Source: Trema orientale (taxonomy: Eukaryota > Streptophyta > Magnoliopsida > Rosales > Cannabaceae). Taken from it: a stretch of 64,000 nt of DNA. A model generated the notes under the pieces. The model was given only the letters and a program-made list of their open reading frames with translations. It ran no database searches and was not told the origin of the DNA. Every line of letters begins with the position of its first letter. Within the stretch, counting starts at the first letter, position 1. Where the stretch lies: positions 17,259 to 81,258 of the forward strand of contig JXTC01000626.1 of NCBI GenBank assembly GCA_002914845.1. Reading direction: 5' to 3'. The position numbers and the translations under genes are program-made. Shown piece after piece: positions 1-10,900 of this stretch.

Positions 1-262
1 TTTTAGCCGAAAAAAATACCTACCGGATTGGCAACCTATATATATATATATAATAACAAGGGAATAATAAGTTTTTTCTTTTTGCATTAAAAAAGTTCAT
101 TTTTTGTGTTTTTTCTTTTTATGAAAAAACACGCATGCACATTTTTATTTATATCAAATAAAGCATTCTATTTATGTTATTTATCAAATCTCAGCAATCT
201 ACATATATGGTCAATGCTGTTAGAAAGAAGTCGGAAGAACTATTGATATAAGACTAGGATTA

Positions 263-944
263 TGTTGTCTCAGCAGAAGCACAAATACTAAACTTGTTAG
301 ACAAACGTCAAATTATAGAGATTTACGACAATATATAAATAACAGAAAGTCACAAGTGACACAAAGATTTATCATGGTTCAGTTATAGCCTACGTCTACT
401 TTGGAAACGGTGAAGAATTCCACTATAACCAAAAGAGATTATAAAAGTCTGATAAAAATTTTCTCACACCCAAATCCTAAATACACCTAAATCTCTCTCT
501 CACAAAAGCATCCAAGATCGTAAAGAAAATACTTTCTAATAATCTTGATACCAATATCAAAAAGAAGTCATAAATAAATAAGCTACAAAGAAATCTTAAC
601 CCCAAAAGCTTATTTGCATCAAATTCTCACAAACTAAGAGAGAAACAATTATATATAGAGATACCTAATATAGCTATCAAAAATTTTCTCTGCACGACTG
701 GCTGCACACTCTCAAAAGATGCATTCTTGCACTCTTACATTTGCTGCTTTATATGGCTGCATCTTTTCTTCATGTGAAGCATATATATATGCTTCATTGT
801 TTTAATAAACTGACTAAAAAAAAAAGGCAATAATTGTGATCAATTTTTGGGCCTTAACAACTTAAAGAAAAGGAAAATTCCCATAAAAGATTTGGGCTTG
901 GGCCCAAAATACTAAACGGCTTAATTTAAGCTATAATTCTAACA
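263..944 (-). repeat. 3' LTR of copia element
   Basis: Direct copy of 3257-3942. On the minus strand it opens TGTTAGAATTATAG and ends ...ACAACA. It lies directly after the polypurine tract. The left target-site duplication GATTA is at 258-262. Confidence 0.85.
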
Positions 945-1389
945 ATCTCCACATTAGTACAAAATTAAGCCAAGTCTAAAATACTAGAATTCCTTCACCA
1001 TCTCCTCCAAAACCCCGAAGGGCTATTCACAATCTGCAACATTAAATAAGTCCAAATAGTGCTTGAACTTCCAAACGGCACCTGACTTGGTCCCTATATT
1101 TATCGCAACCAATACAAAAGAAACTAACTCTGTAAAACCAAACCAATGAGGTAAACTCCTCTCTCTACTAACAACAAACAAAGTAGTAGAACCAAAAGTT
1201 TTGACAGAAGTTTCAACTAGAAGCTCTACCTACTTATAAACACTAGGATCTTTATCTGCATACTAACTCTCCTATATCAAATAGGATGACTAACTCATCA
1301 AATTTAAGAGCTCTGCTAAGTAATAAATTTGATGATAATGACTCAACAAACCACAACTAAAAGTCGTTCAACTTAAATCCATAGAAGAT

Positions 1390-3165
1390 TGTTGTCAATC
1401 ACTCGAGTTTGCCATCATTCATAAGAGCATAAGCAGGACAATCAAATAATTTCAAATCAAAGATGTCAGACTTACCAAGTCATACCTCAAATAGAGTCTT
1501 CAAATAAAATACAGGTGATGGAGATCTTCTTATCAAATAACAGGCATATCCAAAAGCTTCAATCCAAAGACTTTTTGGCAAACGAACAATAGAAAGTAAG
1601 CAGCAAGCTTTCTCCAAAAGAGTCATATTCAAATATTATGTAATAAAAAATCGTTGTGATGTCCTCCAAATAGTGCAGTGTCTCACTATCTCTTTCTTCA
1701 TGTAGAATTGACTCTTGCAAAATTTTACAGCATAATCATCTTCAGATATCAGAACATGACAAGAACCACCCATAGACAAATTAGGAGAATGATCTAAAAT
1801 TTCTGAATAGATACAATCCATTTTGCCTTAATCCTATAAACGGCGGAACCAAACTTGACTATATATCGTGTCTCATAAACACAACAATTATGAAAGTCAA
1901 ACTTTCTAATTTTCTGACCATCTAATAAATATATAATATTAAAATCTGGAACAAAACAAAATGAGGCCATAATAGCACCAACAACCGTACTACCCTGAAG
2001 AAAATAGAGGCCATTATGCAATTTTCTCTTAATCACCATGTGAGCATCCTTACTAATACTCAAAACTCTACTTTCAGCTGAATACTTATAACCTTGTGAG
2101 TTGAATGTCCCCAAAGATATGACTTTTTCTCAAATTTAGCACATCTCTAACATCGGTCAAAGTTCTAACAAAACCATCATATATCTTAATTTGAACAGTA
2201 CCTACACTAATAATTTTATAGGATATGTTATTACCCAAAAAGACAAAACCCGTATCAACAGATTGATAGTCAACAAACTAATCTCTAATGGGGTACATAT
2301 GATGGGAATAACCCGAATCAAGAATCTAAGAATTGCCTAAGCAATCACCGAAATCAGATAGAACATAATCACAATCATTAGAACCATTCTCAGCAAAACT
2401 AGCATGATTATCTATAGTAGAGGATTTTTCACCAGTCTTCTTATTTTCTTTAATCTTTGGACATTTAAATTTCTAGTATCCTGATTGATGACAATAATTG
2501 CAATTGCCCTTCCTATTCTTGGACTTTTTTCTACTTCTGTTTTTGCCTTTTTCCTTTTTCTCTACCTCTAGCAACTAATGCACTTGATTGATTTTTGTTC
2601 CAACTTTCAGACACTTTTTTCTTCAATTCCTTAGAATTCAAAGATGCTTTAACTTCTTCTATACTAATGGTGTCTCTCCCATATAATATAGTATCAACAA
2701 AGTGCTCATACGAATGAGACAAAAAATATTACAAAATTAAGGCCTGATCCTCATCATCAATTTTCACATCAATATTTTTTATATCCAGAATAATATTTAA
2801 TTTATCAAAATGACTCTTATTAGGTGTACCTTCGGGCATACGAAGAGTGTACAAACGCTACTTCAAATATAACTGATTGGTGAGGGACTTAGTTATATAC
2901 AAACTTTCAAGCTTAAGTCATAACTCAGAAGCAGTAGTCTCGTCAGCAACCTCACACAGCACCTCAATTGACAAAGACAACTGAACAGTACTATGTGCCT
3001 GTTCTAAGCGATCATGCTTCTCTTCATCTGACAAATTTACTGACAAAGCTTCCTGCCATTTAGCGGCTTAAGTAACCCTTACTAAACTAGAAGAGCTCAT
3101 ATCTTAACACGCCAAAGACTAAAGTCATTCTTCCTGTCGAATTTTGCAACATCATATCTTGTCAT
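1390..3165 (-). pseudogene. Copia gag-protease-integrase remnant
   Basis: Pieces in shifting minus-strand frames follow copia polyprotein order. The gag start MTRYDVAKF (from 3165) is followed by the usual gag segment around 2531-2722 ([17 protein letters not shown]). A CNYCHQSGY zinc-knuckle relic lies near 2480-2510 and a protease-like DSGYSHHM near 2300. A GAG-pre-integrase stretch (KRKLHNGLYFLQGS) is near 1985-2035. Integrase relics run from about 1800 to 1390, including the ACYLIRRSPSP-type segment near 1540. Several stop codons and frameshifts separate the pieces, and nothing resembling RT or RNase H follows. A dead retrotransposon coding region. Confidence 0.85.
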
Positions 3166-3942
3166 TGTCACTATCGCAGAAGCCAAAAATCCAAAATAAT
3201 ATGACAAACAATAAGCCAAAATCAAATCAAAGAACCTAAAACTCTCTGATACTACTTGTTGTACCAGCGGAAGTACAAATACCAAACTTATTAGACAAAT
3301 ATCAAATTATAGGGATTTAAGACAAAATATAAATAACAGAAAATCACAAGTGATACAAGGATTTATCATGGTTTAGCTATAAAATATAGTCTATGTCCAC
3401 GTCAGAGACGGCGAAGATTTCCGCTATAACCGAATAAGATTACAAAATTCTGGCAAAAATTTTCTCACATCTAAATCCCAAATATATACAAATCTCTCTC
3501 TCATAAAAGCATCCAAGACTGTAAAGAAAATACTTTGCTAACAATCTTGATGCCAATATCAAAATAAAATCATAAATAAATAAGCTACAAATAAACCTAA
3601 ACCCAAAAACTTATTTGTACCAAATTCCCACAAACTAAGAGAGAAATAATTGTATATAGAGATACCTAATACGGCTATCAAAAATCTTCTCTACACGGCT
3701 AGCTGCACACTCTCAAAAGATGCACTCTTGCACTCTTATAGTTGCTGCTTTATATGGCTGCACCTTTTCTTCACGCTAAGCATATATACATGCTTCATTG
3801 TTTTAATCAACTGACTAAAAGAAAAAAGGGCAATAAGTTTGATCAATTTTTGGGCTTTAACAACTTAAAGAAAAGGAAACTTCCTATAAAAGATTTGGGC
3901 TTAGGCCCAAAAAACTAAACGGCTTAATTTAAGCCATAATTC

Positions 3943-4235
3943 CAGAAAAAATTAGTTAGAAGCCACTTTTTCTTCTTTATTAATTAAACCTACCACCATA
4001 CCACTTTTTTTATGAATTCTTGATAGGTTCTTGATGAATTCTTGACAATCTTGATAGATTCTTGATAGATTCTTGACAGATTCTTGATGTCGATGGTGAT
4101 CTTGATGGATTCTTGATGCATTCTTGATGAATTCTTGATAGATTCTTGATTAATTCCCTCCCAAAAGTGGTAAAATCTAATGGTGGTGGTAAATTTAGTT
4201 AAATATTTGAAAAAAGTGGCAATTGCCTACTTAAC
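3943..4235. mobile_element. MITE with 9-bp TSD nested in copia LTR
   Basis: The 293-bp insert is flanked by perfect 9-bp repeats CCATAATTC at 3934-3942 and 4236-4244. Subterminal inverted repeats are visible: GCCACTTTTTC near 3962 against GAAAAAAGTGGC near 4209-4220, and ACCTACCACCAT near 3988 against ATGGTGGTGGT near 4180-4190. Nine-base duplications are characteristic of Mutator-like elements, so a non-autonomous MULE/foldback element is inferred. Its centre holds a GATTCTTGAT minisatellite. Confidence 0.75.
4011..4155. repeat. GATTCTTGAT minisatellite
   Basis: About a dozen imperfect head-to-tail copies of a 10-12 bp word (ATTCTTGATG / GATTCTTGATA) form the loop of the MITE at 3943-4235. 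The right part is repeated at 4652-4715 because of the 561-bp duplication. Confidence 0.85.
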
Positions 4236-5212
4236 CCATAATTCTAATAGATTAGTGAGACAAGGCTTAGCTCGCTAAAAAAAATATATAGATTACAACC
4301 AACTCCAAGTCTAAATATGTAAAAATAACTAATTAAAACGTGTATAATATTTTTCTTATTGTTAGTCTCTATATGATTAATGAATTATTTCTTTGTAAAT
4401 ATTAAATCAATATTAAAGTACTTCGTTTTTTGAAGGAAAGATTAGAAATTTTTAATTGAATAATATGATTAATTAGCTGCATGAGCAGCTATACAAGCCA
4501 GAATTTTCTCAAAAGAAATAACATCAACACTAAATGAAAAGTATAACTAATGTAGTGCATCATGAGATGGAGTTATTCAAGCGCTACGAAGATGATATTT
4601 CTGGTAGACCGTCTGTAGTTTCCAGTCTACTGTCTCTAACAATCGGTTGGNTCGATGGTGATCTTGATGGATTCTTGATGCATTCTTGATGAATTCTTGA
4701 TAGATTCTTGATTAATTCCCTCCCAAAAGTGGTAAAATCTAATGGTGGTGGTAAATTTAGTTAAATATTTGAAAAAAGTGGCAATTGCCTACTTAACCCA
4801 TAATTCTAATAGATTAGTGAGACAAGGCTTAGCTCGCTAAAAAAAATATATAGATTACAACCAACTCCAAGTCTAAATATGTAAAAATAACTAATTAAAA
4901 CGTGTATAATATTTTTCTTATTGTTAGTCTCTATATGATTAATGAATTATTTCTTTGTAAATATTAAATCAATATTAAAGTACTTCGTTTTTTGAAGGAA
5001 AGATTAGAAATTTTTAATTGAATAATATGATTAATTAGCTGCATGAGCAGCTATACAAGCCAGAATTTTCTCAAAAGAAATAACATCAACACTAAATGAA
5101 AAGTATAACTAATGTAGTGCATCATGAGATGGAGTTATTCAAGCGCTACGAAGATGATATTTCTGGTAGACCGTCTGTAGTTTCCAGTCTACTGTCTCTA
5201 ACAATCGGTTGG
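4090..5212 (+). repeat. Exact 561-bp tandem duplication split by one N
   Basis: Bases 4090-4650 and 4652-5212 read as identical from TCGATGGTGATC to CTAACAATCGGTTGG, with a single N at 4651 between them. The duplicated block carries the right half of the MITE, the copia target site and downstream sequence. An exact repeat abutting an N in otherwise diverged repeat DNA looks like an unmerged contig overlap rather than a biological duplication. Confidence 0.9.
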
Positions 5213-5640
5213 CCGATTTTTCGTCCAAAAAAGTGAATTAATCTCTGTCAGAATTAGTAAATAGGATCGATCTACCGCCCATTTTCAGTATACAGAACCG
5301 ATCTACCTCCCAGTCTACCAATTTGCGATTTCAGCATTTTTTTTACTACTTGTTTTTGCGTTTTTTCCTTTATTTTGTTACCAAATTCCGAATATTTTAA
5401 TATTTTTATTAGGGTTTCGTGTTTTGTCTAATTTTTCTATATATCGTAAGCCTTAGGGCCTTTTACTATCAATTTTGAGTTCATTAATAAAATTTCAGAG
5501 AGAGAATATCCATTTTCTTCCCAAATTTCTGGTATTCTGTGAAAATTAACGGTTGTTTGAAGCTTATTTTCGGGCATTTATGAGTGAATCAACAGGTTAT
5601 CCTAAATTTTCCGAAAAAATTTTCTCATTAGACGCTTTTG
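5213..5640 (+). other. LTR-like AT-rich sequence, unclassified
   Basis: No gene. The stretch has a CTATATATCGTAAG TATA-like run near 5436 and AATAAAA near 5486 in LTR-like order, preceded by CGATCTACC repeats at 5268-5308. It may be a fragment of an unidentified plus-strand LTR. No partner LTR was seen in the window. Confidence 0.3.
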
Positions 5641-5645
5641 CTACA

Positions 5646-6560
5646 TCAATAATTTGATAAGTGTGTGAGCAACTTTATTCCTATCTCTTGGCAAGTGCAT
5701 ATATAGTTGCAATAACCACGACCACCACTTCTCAAAAGAAATTTCGTATCCTCTGCTATGAGATCATTTTTGGAGAGACCACTAGTATTGTTGATAGCTT
5801 GAATGGCATTGACGCAATCGCTTTCCACAATACCAATTGAGAGGTCTTGATGACGGGCAAAAAGTATCCCCTCCCGGATTTGCTATAAGCTGGCTCAGCT
5901 GTTAGAGGCCCGATAAGTGACCAGGGAATTGCTTGATCATAGCCCGAATAACTTGTCCTTGACAGCCCCAAGACCAATATAGTTTTTGCTCGTCAACATT
6001 CAGTTTCAGCAATATTCCATGTTGATCAGGCCGTTGCCAACACTTTCGATCTCTGGACAAGAATGAGGGACTATATATCTGCTTATATAATTAGCTTGCT
6101 GGAACTCGAATAGGAAACGACCTGAAACATCCAAAATCTCAACAGCACTGCTGCATCTATTCCCATGTTCAAAATTATTATTACGCTCGCTCGCGCCATA
6201 TAAAAACCAGTCAGTCAGTCACGTCACACTCACACAGAAAGCTTCAAAATCATCTTTCCCTTAGCTAGTAGCTAGCTTAGAGAAAACAAACATTTATAAG
6301 AGGTCACCAATTAATGGGGCGTTTGGAAGCATTCTTATGAGGCATTCCCACCACAAAACCTCCCAACTTCTGCAAATTAATGAATAAAGCGTGCCAAGAC
6401 ATCTTCATTTGTCATCCCCACATCTATCACAAAGTCGAGAACAACACACTCCGAAGGACAAAATTATGGAACAGGCGCCATGCCATATAAACAATATATT
6501 TAACCTTAGCTGGGATATTTAGTCTCCAGTTCACAAACCATTCCACCAGCTAGTATTTGT
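5646..6560 (-). pseudogene. LINE 3' fragment (zf-RVT plus RNase H-like)
   Basis: The minus strand from about 6560 encodes a reverse-transcriptase zinc-binding (zf-RVT) relic with the family signature LNIPAKVKYIVYMAW. A damaged Cys-rich segment (LCDRCGDDK) follows near 6410. An RNase H-like RVT_3 domain follows at about 6030-5646, with KLNVDE, then IVESDCVNAIQAIN, then a C-terminal ...THLSNY. Stops and at least two frameshifts break the frame. This is the order at the 3' end of plant L1-type LINE ORF2; the upstream RT and endonuclease are absent. Confidence 0.75.
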
Positions 6561-7943
6561 AGCTCACTGATTTTAAAAGGTAAAGACTCTTTCAACCCCA
6601 AAAAAAAAAAAAGGAAAAAAAAAAATTTATAATAATGATCTCATTTTTATGTTTCTTTTAGTCATTGTAAAGACGTTACTAAAATTTAATAATAATTAAA
6701 AACAATGTTAAAAAATTGGTATTAGAATTAGAAAGTATGAATTTATCCAAATTTTAAACCTAAACGACAATTTTAAAGCTAATCTAATGTTGAAGTACTT
6801 TTATATGCTTCTTTCTTTTGAAATGGTCTTGCATATACTTGAAACCAAAAATAAATAAATAAATAAATAAATAAAAATAAAGAAAAAGGTCTTTACATTT
6901 AAAATTATATGTATGTGACGTCAAATAATTCCAAGAATTTAGACATATCTCTTATTAATATGTGTATTGATTACAGTGCTTAAATATAAAACTAGTATAG
7001 GTATCTCTTTTCAAGACCAATTTTATTGGATGAATAATGAATTGTTTTGCATAGTCGTCGCTTTGCTTGTATATTGACTGTCTGACACATCATATTAATG
7101 AGTAATCCTATTATACCAAGTAGAGATCTCATTTTCCCCTCAAAAATAAAAATAAATAAAAGAAAGAAAGATATCTCAATTCTTATACTAGTTTTTTTTT
7201 TTTTTGGAAAAAAATTCTAATACTGGTTTTACAACATGCGAGCTCTCCTTTAATTAATCAACTAAAAATTACTCGTCACATCAATTTAGTAAAGAACCAA
7301 CCACACTGGGTTCCTTTCAAAAATTAATAAAGAGCTTGCATTTGCAAATCCATATCTATATAATTAGTCTTTTTGATTTGATAATGCGCAAATTTTACAA
7401 ATCAATTATGCCGAAACTGGTCAAAAAATATTAAATCAATTATAGACAGATGCGAAAAAAGAAGAGATCCAAAGCTCTAGCATGACCCGTAATACTAACC
7501 TTCCTGATCTTTTTTTTTTTTTTTTTGTTCTCCCTTCTTCCCCCTTGAAACTTACCTTCCTGATCCTGACTCTTAAAAATAACTCAAATTGCAATGGAAA
7601 AAAAAAATGAAAAGACCTAATTTGGCCTCATAATTGGTTAAAAAGCCATAAGCAAAGTCATTACTTTCATATAATTCTATAACAAACAGTAGACATCAAG
7701 AGACCAATTCAAACCTACGGATACTTGGAACACAGGTTAAGGAACCCCATATATTACAATTCCATGTAATCAAAATTTGAGCCACTTTTTCTATGTGATT
7801 GGGGAATTTGGAGATCTGCATCTCCCATATACCGTCAAATATGGCCAAGAACTTGGAATATCACAAGAGACCGAGAAAGCTATAGGTATTTTTACCAGCA
7901 GAACTTGGTTTTACATGTGGAACCAATGCAACATGGGATTCTT
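6561..7943. other. Gene-free AT-rich spacer and FAS1 3' flank
   Basis: Homopolymer runs (A-rich near 6600, T-rich near 7190 and 7510) and an (AAAT)n run at 6850-6880. No ORF with family resemblance. The last several hundred bases before 7944 should hold the FAS1 3' UTR (minus strand); no definite polyadenylation signal was fixed. Confidence 0.5.
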
Positions 7944-10900
7944 TTATGTGCAACTCTGCTGCCCCTCCACAGCAGAACTGGTTTTCAGGGATGGCTGTGG
8001 TGAGGTGTCATTTGGGTTGTTGATGCTTTTACCAGTAGGCGGCATACACCTCTTCAAGAAAAAAGCAGCAATACTTGTGGTCCGCCCGGAACTCTTTGCT
8101 TCTAATGATTAAATAATACACACTGTTAGCGAAAAGAATAATATTAATCATTCATTTGGTAGGGCCATTCATTGAAAAAGAAAGGATGACACGCACCTGG
8201 GGATGTTGACAAGCCAAGCTTGTTCAAGACTTCTCTCTTCACCTGCACCATAAGATGAAAACAAATTCTTCATACAAAAACAATTGCACAAAGAAAAGAT
8301 TGAGCCAATGTGGCATGGTTATCATTTCTAGTTTCAACACCACACGGAGCAAGTCAATGAAATACAAGTTAACAGAGGGATCCCCAGTATCGAAAATGTG
8401 TGAGGGCTCTTTCATTAACTGTTTGACAACTGTGTTACTCCCACTCCCTCTTTTCATTAGAAGGCTTTAACAATCAGTAGATGTTTAGTGTTTATGAGCC
8501 CTATAATTTGACATAACATCTTAAGCGACTACTGGCTCAAAACAATGAAGTCAAACCTAAAAGAGGCAAAACGAAAACCACTGAAACCAACCAAATCACC
8601 CAAAGAAGTTTGAAAATCATTTGCACAAATTATATTAGGCTGATAGTTAAACGAAAAAAATTATAATATGCAGATTACTTTCATGTTGTATCTTTACCAT
8701 TCAACGGACAATGTTTATGTTAGGGCATTTCAACCACAATCCAGGGTTCATCGTGCAAGAAAATATCATTTTATGAACCAACCCTAATTGCCTCATGAAA
8801 TGGGTTAAACATTCAAACAGAGTTTAATAGTAAGTCCTCTGACTGCCAACTGCCAACATGTCAATCTAATCTTATTGCTAATCTTTGCAGAGGTAAAATA
8901 ACCAGGTATGGATTAACAACCCATTATAGGAATAACAGAACTGACGGAATCAAGTCACTAACCCGCCAGTGATTATCCACAAAATCCGATATCTCACGCA
9001 CTTTATTCCTTAACTGAGACTTCGAGTAAGCAGGGAACTTCTGTTGCAAAACCTCCACTAACTTATGCATACCCTGTGAGCACGACTGGATTGTAGAAAC
9101 CTGAAAATTATCAAAATTACTCAGCAACAGATTGGGGGGAAAAAGAAGTTTACAACATCATGAGTCTCTACAATAGTTCATACTATCAGTAACTTGAAAA
9201 GATTATTTACAATGCCAATGAAGGAAAATTCCAAAAACTCATAAAGAGGTTTCTAATCCAACCGAAAAAAAAAAAAAAAAACCTTGAAACTTACTAATGT
9301 ACGTAAATCCGAGTCTGGTATCTCAATCACAGTTGAATCTGGAGTGGTTCTTCCCTTCCCACTTGATGGGCAAGCTTCTTGATCGTCGTCTTCCACACGA
9401 TCAAGTGAAATATCTACTGGTGAGCCACCAGGGAATATACGCATGCTAAGGGCTTGCAAGCACATCTTTTCCAGCCTAGGAGTACCAGTAAGATCTTCAG
9501 CAATTAACAAAGAGGTCTTCTCATGCATCAAGTTTGAGATAATCAAAGGTTGATTTTTCCGGAGAGCATGCTCTGTCAAATTGTTCAAATACTTTTGCTG
9601 ACGAAGCAAAGCACAGAATTCCTCACTTTCTACACCAGCTGAGCTTTTGGCCTCCTCAACTGTGTCATCAGTTTCCATCTTGTCAACTTGTACTCCCTGA
9701 GTGCATCACACGAGCTTCGTAAGTAAATATTTAGCCACTTCAACATGGTGTAGGCTAAGATATTTATAAAAGTGACAGAATACTCCAGATGACTGAATTT
9801 TAATACATTTGAACAAAGGGTCTATATTAGTAACATTGGATCACAATCAGATGAACTAGAATGCAATGAACTTAATGATTAATTACATTCATTAAAAAAG
9901 GGTTTCTCGGTTCAATTCAACCATAACTTTTAAAGAGCACAAATCCCTTCTTTTCGTACAGCTATAACCAGAAAATCTCAGTCATATAACAATAAAATCA
10001 TAACAGTCGAGAACCTTCCGATGGTATAATACGGAAAAGGCAGCACAAAAATCGTAATCAATATGCATACAACATCAGCAAAAGGAACACAAATAATTTA
10101 GCTGGGCATTATTTATATTTTTTGTGATACTGGTCCTCCCGCTAAATCCTACAATTTTTGAGAGGTAGGAAACACTAACAAAACCTTACAATCTCTGGGA
10201 GCTAGGAAACTCGAGTATATTGCTATGTAAGTTCCCATAAGGAATCAAACCCCAGACCTCTTGGGAGCATAACATGGGTCCAACCACTCAACCTACCCCA
10301 TGAGCAATTTAGATCAGTTGGGCATGTAATTTAAGCAAGTTAAGGTAGAAGACTGTTTATTACATGGCACCATGGAAAATATCAGGATGTAACTGTTTAG
10401 CCAACATATAAAACAATCACCTAGAAAACTACAACCATGTACTCCTCACGAATTGATCATCCAAATTTCTCACCTCATTTTCTGAAAGATATCCATCAGG
10501 TACAAAAAAGCCATCTTCACTTTCATCACCATCCTCAGTTTTTGAACATCCCTCTAAACTTTCATCTTCATCTTCTTTATCACAATCCGAGAGGCTTTCA
10601 CCAGGATCCTCCTGAAAAAGAAGACATAAACATTAGAGATCTTTGCTTTGTGTCAACTAACCTGCACATATTGTAAAGAAAGAATACAACAATATAGTTA
10701 TAAGACAAACCATACCTCTTCCCACTCCTCATCACTATCGATATCATAATCCAAGTCTGGGTCCTTCCTAAGAGGGTGGCGTGGTCCCACAACATGACTG
10801 GAAGTACAGATTAAAAAAGATGGTTAAGTTAAAGAACCTCTTATTGCAGAGTGGAGACATTATATAATTTCTCATCTGATCTAGATCAAACCTTAAAGAA

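Larger units (their letters stand above)
263..4249 (-). mobile_element. Degenerate Ty1-copia LTR retrotransposon
   Basis: Two diverged direct repeats, the LTRs at 263-944 and 3257-4249, bracket an internal region with minus-strand gag and integrase remains. The element is flanked by the same five bases, GATTA, at 258-262 and 4250-4254, a typical copia target-site duplication. On the minus strand, the 5' LTR (high coordinates) is followed near 3241-3254 by a priming site resembling the initiator Met-tRNA complement (TATCAGAG). The 3' LTR is preceded near 945-957 by a purine tract (GTGGAGATTG). The internal part is only about 2.3 kb and no reverse transcriptase or RNase H is recognisable, so it is internally deleted and not autonomous. 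A 293-bp MITE sits inside the end of the 5' LTR. Confidence 0.9.
3257..4249 (-). repeat. 5' LTR of copia element, interrupted by a MITE
   Basis: The LTR body at 3257-3942 matches 263-944. Its outer end (ATAATTCTAATA, to 4249) is displaced by a MITE at 3943-4235. The first bases on the minus strand read TA instead of TG, a point change in the terminal dinucleotide. GATTA follows at 4250-4254. Confidence 0.8.

Noticed and set aside
7777-8112. Plus-strand 111-residue open frame
   Set aside because: It lies antisense to the last FAS1 exon (7944-8101), which reads AAFFLKRCMPPTGKS on the minus strand; no family resemblance in the plus frame.
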